From Armatimonadota bacterium (GTDB lineage Bacteria; Armatimonadota; Fimbriimonadia; Fimbriimonadales; Fimbriimonadaceae), in the NCBI GenBank assembly GCA_018268395.1, contig JAFDWQ010000006.1:1-64000 (forward strand): a stretch of DNA of 64,000 nucleotides. The letters are read 5' to 3'. Positions 25,632 to 34,464 of this stretch are shown piece after piece (position 1 is the first letter of the stretch; every line of letters begins with the position of its first letter). A program made the translations under genes and the position numbers. Below the pieces are notes generated by a model. That model was not told the DNA's origin. It was given only the letters and a program-made list of their open reading frames with translations, and did not search any database.

Positions 25632-28379
25632 GTGCTCATCGCTATTCCTGCGGCCGCCGTCATCGGTTTCACGAAGCCCCAAGCTTGGGCGACCGGATTT
25701 TCGTCGAGAGACCTGATCCCATTGGTCGTCGACGTCAATGGAGACGGGCGCGCCGATATCGTACGCGTCGGCGGAAAGGGGGATTCGTTCATCGATGCCG
25801 CCACGACGGTCGACGGCCAGAAGTGCGGCGTCCCTGTACGCGTCTTGAGCAACTGGGGCAAAGACTGTCAGGCCGCTTGTATCGTCTCCGTTCCGGGCCG
25901 AAACGGAGCCGGGGTCATGGGCTTGTCCGGCGGACGGATCTTAAGGCTGGCCGGGCCTTCCTTCAATGGCACATGGGTGGACTTCGGCGAATGGAGCCGG
26001 CTCCCTTCGGCCTTATCGTCTCCGCGCATCGCGGCGGTGGGAAAGGAGGGCGTATTGGCGTTCTCCAGGACCGACGGCCGAGGTTTCTTCCTGTCCTTGA
26101 AGGACAGGAGCTTCCGTCCGATCGTCCTTCCGGACAAGACGACGTGGATCGGTGACAGGGGCGACGTCCTTGTCGCGGCGGGCCGCGACGGAAAGTTGAC
26201 CGCACTCGACCGCGACACGTTCCTCCCCGTCGGGTCGATCGGAACGTGCCGGCCCGGTTCCGTTCCCGCTGCCTCCGAAGGGCTTTTGGTCGCGGACGGC
26301 TCGGTCTGGACAAGCTCCGTCCGATTGAGCCTGGACCAAGGCGACTTGGCTCCTGCCGACGCGGATTTCGCGATCGGGGACGTCGACGGTAACGGGTTTC
26401 CCGACATCGTGGGGTTCCGAAACGGGTCCGAAGCCCACACGGCTCGGCTCGTCAGGATATGGCGGTCCGTTGCCGAGGGCGACCCCGACCCTGACCGGGA
26501 CGGTTTGGACGCGGACGCCGAACGATCGGCCGGTTCCGACCCCATGGACCCGGACACCGACAACGATGGCCTCCTCGACGGGTGGGAAGTCCTGGGATTC
26601 CGGGGACTCGACCTTCCGAAAATTGGCTGCGACCCCGCACAGACGGACGTCGTGTGCCTCGTGTCCCGGTTCTCGACCGTCGCGGAGTCGACACTGGCGG
26701 CGGGTCTAGACCGGGTCAAGAAGTTCTACGCGGCCCTCAAGGTTCCGAACCCTAACGGTAAGACCGGCATCTTGTTCCACGCCGTGCCGTGTGAACCTGT
26801 CTCCGAAGCCGACCAGAAGAACCCTTGGTGGGCGAACCGGGACAAAGTCCGGCCCGCGAACTGGAAAGGTCTCGTCCATTGGATGCAAGTCACGCCGGGA
26901 GGAGGGGGTCAAGCCGATCAGTCTGGCGACGGCGGAACCGTAGGGGTGAACGCCCTCTGGGCCGTCTTCGTCCATGAACTCGGCCACCAACTCGGTCTGG
27001 ACCATGAAGGCTTTTGGAGGAACGGGCTTTGTCCCACGTACCCGAGCTTGATGAGTTACGCCTACAGCTATGCGTTCGAAGACGATTCGAACAAGATCCG
27101 GTACTCGGACGGTTCCCTGTCCGGACTCGTCCTGCGCGAAACGGACCTCGACGAAGTCCTTCCCGTGCCGATCGACAAAGTCCGGTTCTTGGAGAAAGGC
27201 CCGTACCGGTTCCGGCTGAAAGAATCAGGTCCGAACACGTTGGTCGATTGGAACTGGAACGGCGTGTTCGGTGAGCGCTACGTCCGCGCCGACATCAACA
27301 CGTCTTATTCGACCAACGCAGGCCCAAGGGACGCGGTCGGGAAGACCATGGCTGCGCCGTGGCTGTTCTCCCACGCAGGCAAGACCCACGTTCTGGCGAC
27401 CCTGAGGACGGACGACCCGCCCGTCGGTCGCAACCGTACTGTTTCGGCGGACCATCCTGGACGACTGGTCTCGCTTCGGTTGAAACGGCCGACGGTCTGG
27501 GAGGCGCCATTGGTCGTCGCTCAGGACGGCGTCCTGGGCGATCCGGCCGCGGCCGAACTTGAGGGCCGCGTCCACGTCTTCTATCCTACGGCGCAGGGCA
27601 CCGTGACAAAGACGTGGACGGAGCGGGGTGGCGACCTCAGCGATGGGAAGACCGTCGATCCCCGGCCTGGTCTCGTCCCGACGGTCACGGTCTATGCCGG
27701 AAGGCTCTACCTTTTCCTATGGGAGCCGTCGACAGGCATCGTCCGATACACGGTCTTCGACGCGGCCGGAAAGGTCGTCCTTTCCGAGAACTTGGCCGAA
27801 CGGAGCGAGGGGCCCGTCGGCGCGTGTCCTGACACGCTGAACGGCGATCTCATCGTCGCTTCGACCGAAAGGCAGGACGCAGCCCGAAGTCGGAGATGGA
27901 CCGTCCGACGGTATTCGGCCTTTGCCGGACGGTTGCGGGCGAAAAGCGCGGAGAGGATCGGCGGCGACAAAGGGTCGGCCCAAGGCTCGGGCCGTTTGAC
28001 GGTCTTGTTCGACGCGTCACGGGACGCCGGCCCACAGGGTCGGGTGATCGTTTACGGTCTGGGCCTGGTCTCCGACTCGGGAAGGTCTTCGTGCGCCTAC
28101 GTGGCCCGACAGATCGCCGACAAGTCCGTGGGAGGCGGATGGTCCGTGCACCGGCTGTACGACGAGTGGACGCAGTCCCGCTCGGCGCCGGCGGCCGTCT
28201 GGGACGGTGACGACATCGTGTTCGCCTACCGATGGACCGGAGGTGACGCCGACGACACGCTTCACGTCGGCTATAAGGGCCTGGGGATACAGTCCGAACC
28301 GATGGCGGACCACGACGACCTGACGTTCCTGAGGACGGTCGGTATCCGAGGGTCGATCCTGTACCTCGGCGGCGGGTGA
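25632..28379 (+). CDS. Secreted metzincin-like metalloprotease with VCBS/FG-GAP and Ca-binding repeats
   Basis: 915 residues from a GTG that opens a signal peptide (VLIAIPAAAVIGFTKPQAWA). Two FG-GAP/VCBS-like segments appear (VVDVNGDGRADIVRV near residue 35 and AIGDVDGNGFPDIVGF near 245). Next comes a thrombospondin-3-type calcium stretch (DRDGLDADAERSAGSDPMDPDTDNDGLLDGWE). The zinc motif is HELGHQLGLDH (His about 448, 452, 458; Glu 449 as base), followed by the Met-turn SLMSYAY about 15 residues later. That spacing is the metzincin pattern of M10/M12/M43 proteases. The remaining ~350 residues form a beta-rich, propeller-like C-terminal part. It starts 36 bp from the divergent glycosidase gene. 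Substrate unknown; extracellular protein degradation is likely. Confidence 0.85.
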   Translation: MLIAIPAAAVIGFTKPQAWATGFSSRDLIPLVVDVNGDGRADIVRVGGKGDSFIDAATTVDGQKCGVPVRVLSNWGKDCQAACIVSVPGRNGAGVMGLSGGRILRLAGPSFNGTWVDFGEWSRLPSALSSPRIAAVGKEGVLAFSRTDGRGFFLSLKDRSFRPIVLPDKTTWIGDRGDVLVAAGRDGKLTALDRDTFLPVGSIGTCRPGSVPAASEGLLVADGSVWTSSVRLSLDQGDLAPADADFAIGDVDGNGFPDIVGFRNGSEAHTARLVRIWRSVAEGDPDPDRDGLDADAERSAGSDPMDPDTDNDGLLDGWEVLGFRGLDLPKIGCDPAQTDVVCLVSRFSTVAESTLAAGLDRVKKFYAALKVPNPNGKTGILFHAVPCEPVSEADQKNPWWANRDKVRPANWKGLVHWMQVTPGGGGQADQSGDGGTVGVNALWAVFVHELGHQLGLDHEGFWRNGLCPTYPSLMSYAYSYAFEDDSNKIRYSDGSLSGLVLRETDLDEVLPVPIDKVRFLEKGPYRFRLKESGPNTLVDWNWNGVFGERYVRADINTSYSTNAGPRDAVGKTMAAPWLFSHAGKTHVLATLRTDDPPVGRNRTVSADHPGRLVSLRLKRPTVWEAPLVVAQDGVLGDPAAAELEGRVHVFYPTAQGTVTKTWTERGGDLSDGKTVDPRPGLVPTVTVYAGRLYLFLWEPSTGIVRYTVFDAAGKVVLSENLAERSEGPVGACPDTLNGDLIVASTERQDAARSRRWTVRRYSAFAGRLRAKSAERIGGDKGSAQGSGRLTVLFDASRDAGPQGRVIVYGLGLVSDSGRSSCAYVARQIADKSVGGGWSVHRLYDEWTQSRSAPAAVWDGDDIVFAYRWTGGDADDTLHVGYKGLGIQSEPMADHDDLTFLRTVGIRGSILYLGGG

Positions 28380-28454
28380 CGCCTCTCGTAACCGCAAGTC
28401 TTCGTGGGTTTTGGACCGCCCTTGACCGGCCGGCCAGTAGAATTTCCGGGTTTC

Positions 28455-28483
28455 TTGCGGTTAAGAACTTTTTCAGGTAAGAT
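28455..28483 (+). promoter_or_regulatory. Candidate sigma-70-type promoter for PEP-CTERM gene
   Basis: TTGCGG (28455-28460) and TAAGAT (28478-28483) are separated by 17 bases, in a locally AT-rich gap. The start codon is about 60 bases downstream, with GGAGGAG just before it. Confidence 0.5.
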
Positions 28484-28542
28484 GTTAACCTCTGAGTTTC
28501 ATGCGGTCTATGGCCGCAGGGTTCATAACTGGAGGAGTATTC

Positions 28543-29175
28543 ATGAAGAAAGTGCTTCTTATCGCGTTCGCTGCGGCTTCTGCGGCGTCGTTCGCCACTT
28601 CGATCAACTTCGACGACGGCGCGGTCAGTGAAGGCTCGACCCTCTCGAACCAGTACGCCGGCCTCGGCGTGACGTTCCTTTCGGGCGCCAACGGCCATTC
28701 GGTCCCGAACTGGGCCGGCACGAGCCAGGGCTTCGCCTCGGCCACCGACATGACGATCACGTCGACCGACGTCGGAGGCGGCCTCGGTTCGCCGATGGCG
28801 GGCAACCTGCTCCACTCGTTCGGTGGTTGGCTCGGCGAAGACGGCGATCCGGTCTTCACGATGGTCTTCTCCGGCGACGTCACCAGCTTCAGCCTCTATG
28901 CGGGCGGCATCTTTGACTCCGGTGCGACCGCTCTCTACGCGTTCAACGCGGGCGGAACGATGATCGGTTCGGTCGCCGCTGCCGGCACGAACGTGCAGCA
29001 GCTCAACCTCGGCGCCCTCGCCAACGCTCGCGAGATCGTCATGACGATCGGCGACTTCGGCGACTGGGTCGGCGCGGACAACATCGAGTTCCAGATGGTT
29101 CCGGAGCCGTTCACCATGGCGACCCTGGGCCTCGGCCTCGCCGCCATGCTCCGCCGCCGCAATAAGAAGGCGTAA
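28543..29175 (+). CDS. PEP-CTERM sorting domain protein
   Basis: About 210 residues: signal peptide MKKVLLIAFAAASAASFATS, a beta-rich secreted domain (NFDDGAVSEGSTLSNQYAGLGVTF, the DUF-type 'Npun/exported lectin-like' start common in PEP-CTERM proteins), and the C-terminal MVPEPFTMATLGLGLAAMLRRRNKK. That tail is a textbook PEP-CTERM signal: PEP, hydrophobic helix, basic end. It should be exported and handled by an exosortase. ATG 28543 is preceded by GGAGGAG. It has its own candidate promoter and a strong terminator, so it is a single-gene unit. Confidence 0.92.
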   Translation: MKKVLLIAFAAASAASFATSINFDDGAVSEGSTLSNQYAGLGVTFLSGANGHSVPNWAGTSQGFASATDMTITSTDVGGGLGSPMAGNLLHSFGGWLGEDGDPVFTMVFSGDVTSFSLYAGGIFDSGATALYAFNAGGTMIGSVAAAGTNVQQLNLGALANAREIVMTIGDFGDWVGADNIEFQMVPEPFTMATLGLGLAAMLRRRNKKA

Positions 29176-29201
29176 GGACACTCCTTCCCAAGTTCCGGAA
29201 C

Positions 29202-29240
29202 GACGGCCGTCCCTGGTTTCAGGGGCGGCCGTCCTCTTTT
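29202..29240 (+). terminator. Strong rho-independent terminator after PEP-CTERM gene
   Basis: A 14-bp stem (GACGGCCGTCCCTG with its complement, one G-T pair, loop GTTT) is followed by CTCTTTT, 26 bp past the stop. Confidence 0.88.
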
Positions 29241-29534
29241 GGCCCATCGATGTTCGAAAAAACGTGAGACTTGTCCGATATCAGCCGACGATCTTTCGGC
29301 GAGACGGAAGGCACCTATCCGACAAATGAGTAGGAACCGCTCTTGTCGGACCGCCAGATCGATCCCTCTGAAAGTGATGAACAAACACACAAAAGCGAAT
29401 AAACATTTGTAACCTTTGCTAACTGACAGTGCTCGGACTTTGTGTCAGCTCGGCCGTTCCGGCCCCGAAGTCGCGCCGGGACCCCCGGTGCCTTCTGGCC
29501 AACCTGGACGTTTCTATCCGTGTAGGAGGACGAC
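29241..29534. other. AT-richer intergenic region with an inverted repeat
   Basis: About 290 bases without a gene. It contains TCCGACAA (29318-29325) and TTGTCGGA (29343-29350), an 8-bp inverted repeat with a 17-base spacer. It also has an AT-rich run near 29385-29425 and a TGACA...TGTCA pair around 29425-29447. It probably holds the promoter and an operator for the gene at 29535, but I cannot assign -35/-10 boxes with confidence. Confidence 0.45.
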
Positions 29535-29942
29535 ATGAAAAGACTCCCCATGACATTGCTTGTCGGCACGATCATCGCTTCATCGCTGGCGCCCTATGCG
29601 GCGTGGGCCGCACCGACGGCGCCGGAACCACAGAGCCGCCACCGGAAGCAAAAGCAGGACGAATGGAAGACGCTGGGAATCGCGTCGGGCGTCGCCGCGC
29701 TCCTCGGACTTCTCAAGAAGGACGGGACCATCACGTTCCTCGGCACGGCCGGAGCCCTCTACTCGGCCTACCGCTATGAAGAGGACCGCAAGAGCTCGAG
29801 CCGGGAACGGCGCGCCCGAGCCGAGATGTTCAGCCGATCGAGCTTCACGCGCAACGGTGTCCGCTACGACCGACGCACCGTCTATCGCGGTGGCAAGAAG
29901 TACTACCAGTTCGTCAAGCACGGCCGTAACCGACACGGCTAG
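29535..29942 (+). CDS. Small exported basic protein of unknown function
   Basis: The 135-residue product has a signal peptide (MKRLPMTLLVGTIIASSLAPYAAWA) and a short charged linker. A glycine-rich hydrophobic stretch follows (LGIASGVAALLGLLKKDGTITFLGTAGALYSAYRYEEDRK), and then a strongly basic C-terminus (RRARAEMFSRSSFTRNGVRYDRRTVYRGGKKYY). An AGGAGG lies 9 bases before the ATG. I do not recognise a family. The glycine helix could be a membrane hairpin, leaving the basic tail free to bind DNA, polymer or cell wall. It has no operon partner. Confidence 0.75.
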   Translation: MKRLPMTLLVGTIIASSLAPYAAWAAPTAPEPQSRHRKQKQDEWKTLGIASGVAALLGLLKKDGTITFLGTAGALYSAYRYEEDRKSSSRERRARAEMFSRSSFTRNGVRYDRRTVYRGGKKYYQFVKHGRNRHG

Positions 29943-29984
29943 CTTCGAGAGAAGCACCTGGACCGCCCCGCCGGGAGCGCCTGC

Positions 29985-30653
29985 TTACGCGCTCCGGCGG
30001 TGGCTCGACAGCCAGGCGTAGAGTTCGCCACCCGCATAGGGCACCGACCAAGCGTCGTGCCCGGCGTCGGGATAAACGGTCGATCGGACGTCCCCGCCCG
30101 CCGCGGCGAGCGCATCCACCATCCGTTGGGTCTCTGACAAGGGCACGACCGTGTCCTTCGCTCCGTGGAACGCCCAGACCGGAGTCCGCTTCAACCTCGG
30201 GGCGAGCCGAGGGACGCCACCTCCACAGACCGGTGCAATCGCAGCGAAGCGGTCAGGTTGGTCGCACGCCAGCGCCCACGTCCCATAACCGCCCATGCTC
30301 AGTCCCGTAACGTAGATCCTCTCGCGATCGACACGATAGTCGTGCTCCACGACGTCGAGCAGGGCCTTGAGTGGAGTGACCGGCCACCAGTCTTCAACCC
30401 TTCGGCACTGCGGGGACACGACGATGAACGGCAGGTCTCGGCCCTTCTCGATCTCCCTGGGCGGTCCATGGGCTTTGACCCTTTCGAGGTCACGACCGGA
30501 CTCGCCCGCACCATGGAGGAAGAGGAGCAAGGGCCAGCGGTCGCTCCCGTCCAGTCCGTAACCCGCGGGAAGGTGCAACAGGTAGTCGATCTCGACGGGC
30601 GTGCAATATTCGGTCGAGACAGTCTTCGGGACCTGACGGTCGCTACGAGTCAT
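29985..30653 (-). CDS. Alpha/beta-hydrolase esterase (prolyl-oligopeptidase / phospholipase-carboxylesterase type)
   Basis: About 222 residues from ATG 30653. It has the esterase core: LLLFLHGAGESGRD (oxyanion region), the nucleophile elbow GLSMGGYGTW (Ser), HGAKDTVVP (acid Asp) and AGHDAWS (His). This is the small 'poly(3-hydroxybutyrate) depolymerase / dienelactone-like' esterase group seen in environmental bacteria. No signal peptide follows this start. A longer in-frame reading to 30770 would add an N-terminal hydrophobic stretch but overlaps the divergent propeller gene, so I use the shorter form. Substrate unknown. Confidence 0.83.
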   Translation of the reverse strand: MTRSDRQVPKTVSTEYCTPVEIDYLLHLPAGYGLDGSDRWPLLLFLHGAGESGRDLERVKAHGPPREIEKGRDLPFIVVSPQCRRVEDWWPVTPLKALLDVVEHDYRVDRERIYVTGLSMGGYGTWALACDQPDRFAAIAPVCGGGVPRLAPRLKRTPVWAFHGAKDTVVPLSETQRMVDALAAAGGDVRSTVYPDAGHDAWSVPYAGGELYAWLSSHRRSA

Positions 30654-30776
30654 TTTGCGGCAGGTTACTCGACCGCTGGAATGCGTCCAAACCTGGAACA
30701 ACGACGAGGCCACCATGGTCTGAACCACTAGGAGCGACCACTGTCCAAGGGCATGGCCAGGGTCGGCCAAGGGGAC

Positions 30777-32642
30777 ATGAACGCTGGGAGATTCTTCGGC
30801 ATCATCGGGATGGTCGTCCTCCAGTCATCGCCTTTTGCGACCGCACAAGAGCTGCGTAGCCTCTGGCGACGACCTGCCGATACGGTCGCCCAGGGCCTGT
30901 CACAGTCGGCGGACGGTTCGACCCTTGTCGTTTCGACACCGTTCACTTACGACGTCTGGGATCGCGACGGACAAAGGCTTCGAAGGTCGATCCGTTTAGA
31001 CCTTGCGCAAACTTTGAACCAGGTCGCTGTTACCCCTGACGGTTCGACGTTCTATGGCACGACCACCAATTCCTGGGACGTCGTCGGCATCGACACAAGG
31101 ACGGGCGAGACCGTCGAAACACTTCCCCGCACGGGCTACTTGCCCGTCAGCACCAAGTCTTCACCGGACGGTCGCCACATTCTGATCAGGACACAACAAT
31201 CGGTCGCCGTCTATCGACGCGGTGTCAAACGCCTGCTGTGGGAGCGCTACAACGCCGGGAGAGACGCCGTCGTCACGAGCGACGGCCACACCGTGATCAC
31301 CTCGAACGGTCCAAGGCTTAGTTTCCGTGACATCGAGACCGGAAACGTCACGTCCTTTCGCAGCGGTGCGGTCGGTGGTGAGATCCAACTCTCGTCGAAC
31401 GACCGATTTCTTCTGAACAGGGAATCTCCCACGGCCGACGTCCTCGACCTGACGACCGGTAGGACGTACAAGTTTGAGCTTTTTAAGGCTGGCCGATCGA
31501 CCTTCTCCTGGGACGGCTCCACCGTGCTCATAACAGAGCGCAACGGATCGCGGTCGGTCGAGTGGGATTTCTCGGCAGGCACTTTGGTCTGGGAAGGTAC
31601 TTACGAGACGGCCGTGAACCTCTCTGGGATGGCACCGGCTCCGGACGGGTCATCGTTTTACTTGAGTTCCGAAAACTGGGGCGGAACCGTCCACGTTCAT
31701 GGCCGCCCTGGAGGAGGGCACCTTCGTTCCCTTTACGCTCCTGAAGTCTCGGCGATCGCCGTGAACGACTTGGACGAGTTCACTTACGTTGCGAACTTTG
31801 AAAACGCGGTGTACTCCGCGTCGATGTCGACGGGCCAGGACACGTTTCAAGAACACGTGAACGCAGGTTCCTCATGGACGGTGTCGCCACGGCAACGGTA
31901 CATCGTTTGGAACGACGCGTTCATGACCCGGGTTTGGGACTGTTCTTTGAAAAGGAGCGTGTCGGCTTTCACAACCGGTGTTTGGAGCAGGTGTGCGATC
32001 GACGATACGAAAGGAACCATGACTGTCGCTACAGTCTTGGGCGCCTCGAGCCGGTTGCGGAAGTTTGATCTCTTCACGGGAGCGGTCTTGTCCCAACGGC
32101 CGCATTCGACTGCGAACGTTTATCCGACAGCCGATCCCTCTGTGCTCTGCGTGGCACGGGCGACGCGTCTTGGCTTCATCAGGGAAGGCGATCTATCGGA
32201 CGTCTACGATATTCCCTTCTATGCGCCCGGAGACTGGAACATTTCCTTTTCAAGCGGCAATATTTTAGGCGCCACGGACGCGCCGTTCGGTCGGTTGGTC
32301 CTTTTCGACGCATCCGATGGTAAGCCCCTCGGTTACGTCACCGACCACTTGTTCTTATCAGAGAACGATCGCTATGCGAGGCTCGCAGGAATCGCTCCGG
32401 ACGGCACGATCGTCGCCCAGGGTCCGTCGAATGCGTTGATCCGTATCGATCTCGAAGTTCCCAAAGTTATCAACGTCTGGATATTGCCGGAGCCCAAGTA
32501 CGTCAGGGGTGTCTGGTTCGATCCTGCAATGTCGAGATTGATCGTCAGTTCGGACGGCCTCGAGTGCTTCGAGCTCACGTCGCTGAACGCGGGTCGTCCA
32601 CTAATGTTCACCGCGAATCAAAGGACAGACACCGATCGCTGA
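30777..32642 (+). CDS. Exported WD40/PQQ-like beta-propeller protein, copy 1
   Basis: About 621 residues from ATG 30777 (AAGGGGAC just before it), with a signal peptide ending ATAQ. The mature protein is made of repeated propeller blades such as LSQSADGSTLVVSTPFTYDVWD, VAVTPDGSTFYGTTTNSWDVV and VSTKSSPDGRHILIRTQQSVAVY. It matches the WD40 / quinoprotein-like fold with no catalytic signature. The gene 7 bp downstream is a diverged copy. The likely role is extracellular binding or scaffolding, but nothing in the context names a partner. Confidence 0.8.
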   Translation: MNAGRFFGIIGMVVLQSSPFATAQELRSLWRRPADTVAQGLSQSADGSTLVVSTPFTYDVWDRDGQRLRRSIRLDLAQTLNQVAVTPDGSTFYGTTTNSWDVVGIDTRTGETVETLPRTGYLPVSTKSSPDGRHILIRTQQSVAVYRRGVKRLLWERYNAGRDAVVTSDGHTVITSNGPRLSFRDIETGNVTSFRSGAVGGEIQLSSNDRFLLNRESPTADVLDLTTGRTYKFELFKAGRSTFSWDGSTVLITERNGSRSVEWDFSAGTLVWEGTYETAVNLSGMAPAPDGSSFYLSSENWGGTVHVHGRPGGGHLRSLYAPEVSAIAVNDLDEFTYVANFENAVYSASMSTGQDTFQEHVNAGSSWTVSPRQRYIVWNDAFMTRVWDCSLKRSVSAFTTGVWSRCAIDDTKGTMTVATVLGASSRLRKFDLFTGAVLSQRPHSTANVYPTADPSVLCVARATRLGFIREGDLSDVYDIPFYAPGDWNISFSSGNILGATDAPFGRLVLFDASDGKPLGYVTDHLFLSENDRYARLAGIAPDGTIVAQGPSNALIRIDLEVPKVINVWILPEPKYVRGVWFDPAMSRLIVSSDGLECFELTSLNAGRPLMFTANQRTDTDR

Positions 32643-32649
32643 TGCATCC

Positions 32650-34455
32650 ATGAACGTATCCTTCTTGAAACTACTCGTCTCTTCCGTGACCGTCCTCTTC
32701 TCTTATGGCTCGGTCGCACAGACGCTCCCTGTCCGCTGGCAACGCCCTCGGGCGCAAGACGTTACGGGAATCGCGTTGTCAGCGGACGGGAAAACGGCAG
32801 CTGTCACGTTACACCGCCAAGTCGACATCTGGAACGTCTCCGACTGGTCTCTCCGCTGCTCGATTCCGGTCGAATACGGCACCATCCTCGATCACGTCGG
32901 TCTGTCTCCCGACGGGACAAGGGCCTACGGAAAGGACTCGAACAGCCGATTGGTCGAATGGGACACAGGTTCAGGAAAGGTCGTAGGCTCCTTTACCGGA
33001 GCAACGTCGGTCGGACGCAGGTACCAAGTGAGCGACGATGGTCGAAGGGTGTTCGGAAGTGGTTCGAACACGTTTTACGTCGCCGATGTCGCGTCGAAAA
33101 AGGTGCTCTGGGAACGGCCCTCGTTCGGAGCGTCCGTCATGAGTCAGGACGGGCGGTTCGTGTTCCATAACGATGTCAGATGCTACAAGTTCCGCAATGC
33201 AGAGACCGGGCGACTCTTCGCCACTTATAGCCTGCCGTACTATGGGGGTGCGCTCCTCTTCTCTCCCTCTGGCCGCTACCTGGCCGCATGGTCGTCCACC
33301 AGTCTTGAGGTCATCGACTTCAAGGACATGCGGAGGTACAGAGCCTCCGACCTAACGGTCACGTGCGTCGCTTTCGCCGAAGACGAACACACCATCCTCG
33401 TTCAGGGTGACGCTCGCGGTTCGGTCGTCGCCTGGAACTTCCAAAAAGGACGCATCGACTGGGTTTCAGAAAGGCACCATGGATTGTCGTTCGAGACGGT
33501 CTTGCTTCCACACGGCGGAGGCATTCTTTCAGCGGACGGCACGATCTACGGAAGTGCCTCTCTGCGGTCGTCCGTCAACGGCCGATGGTTGATGGACTTG
33601 TACGCGCAGGATTCCCAACTCGTGACGGCATCTGACCCATCGACCGCTATCGTCGCTTCCGGATTCCGCAATGCGTTCGAGTTCTTCGACGTCAAGACAG
33701 GCGTGGGAATCGGCGAAAGCTCGGTCCCTCCCGCGTACTTCCGGGCCGTGTCACCGAACGGGCGCTATGTGGCGTCAACGGACGACGCGCTTTCTCCGAA
33801 CACGTTCGTATGGGACACGCAACAGCGTCGCACCGTGTCGACCTTCAAAGCCGGGGCTTGGGAGCGCGCAGCATTGACCGATGAGGGCTCCTTCTACGTC
33901 TGCTCGAGCATCAACTTGCACCAAAAGATCCGGAGGTTTGACGTCCGGACGGGGCGACTGACCGCCGACCGGACGTTCCCGGTCTCAAACACCTATCTCA
34001 CGGCTGTCCCCTACTCGGTCTGTGTCTCCAACGGAACGACCCTCACGTTCTTGAACGCCATGAGATTGGACACGGCATGGCAGATCCCCTTTTTCAACGC
34101 CGGCGACTGGAACCTCTTCTTTGCCCATGACAATTCCGCGGTCTTCTGCGACGCCTTGCCGGGAGCTGTAACGGTGCACGATCCTTGGTCTGGCGTCGAG
34201 CGGAAACGGTATTACGGTGGCTCCGGCTTGACACACGGATCCTCCAAGCTATTGGCACAGGCCCTGGACGGCTCCGTGTGGGCCGCCGTTTCCAAGCGGC
34301 GGTTTCTCCGGCTCTCCCCGGACGGTTCGACGGCGACAGGCTCTTATGAGACGACCTCTGATTCAAAGATCGTCCGTGGCGGGTGCTTCGTCGATTCAGG
34401 GCGCGGCCTTCTCGTCATGGACGGGGGGCTCGTCTGTTACGACGTTACGGAATGA
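32650..34455 (+). CDS. Exported WD40/PQQ-like beta-propeller protein, copy 2
   Basis: The 601-residue product has a signal peptide (MNVSFLKLLVSSVTVLFSYGSVAQ) and the same blade order as the gene just upstream. Shared features include an early L.SADG.....V.....VDIWN blade, the late FNAGDWN segment and ADGT/PDGS turns. The two are clearly tandem duplicates that have diverged strongly. It starts 7 bp after the first copy's stop, so they are co-transcribed and probably act together. No enzyme motif is seen. It converges on the sugar-binding-protein gene 9 bp away. Confidence 0.8.
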   Translation: MNVSFLKLLVSSVTVLFSYGSVAQTLPVRWQRPRAQDVTGIALSADGKTAAVTLHRQVDIWNVSDWSLRCSIPVEYGTILDHVGLSPDGTRAYGKDSNSRLVEWDTGSGKVVGSFTGATSVGRRYQVSDDGRRVFGSGSNTFYVADVASKKVLWERPSFGASVMSQDGRFVFHNDVRCYKFRNAETGRLFATYSLPYYGGALLFSPSGRYLAAWSSTSLEVIDFKDMRRYRASDLTVTCVAFAEDEHTILVQGDARGSVVAWNFQKGRIDWVSERHHGLSFETVLLPHGGGILSADGTIYGSASLRSSVNGRWLMDLYAQDSQLVTASDPSTAIVASGFRNAFEFFDVKTGVGIGESSVPPAYFRAVSPNGRYVASTDDALSPNTFVWDTQQRRTVSTFKAGAWERAALTDEGSFYVCSSINLHQKIRRFDVRTGRLTADRTFPVSNTYLTAVPYSVCVSNGTTLTFLNAMRLDTAWQIPFFNAGDWNLFFAHDNSAVFCDALPGAVTVHDPWSGVERKRYYGGSGLTHGSSKLLAQALDGSVWAAVSKRRFLRLSPDGSTATGSYETTSDSKIVRGGCFVDSGRGLLVMDGGLVCYDVTE

Positions 34456-34464
34456 CGGCCCTGC

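Noticed and set aside
29385-29425. Replication origin in the AT-rich gap
   Set aside because: No DnaA boxes, dnaA or dnaN nearby.
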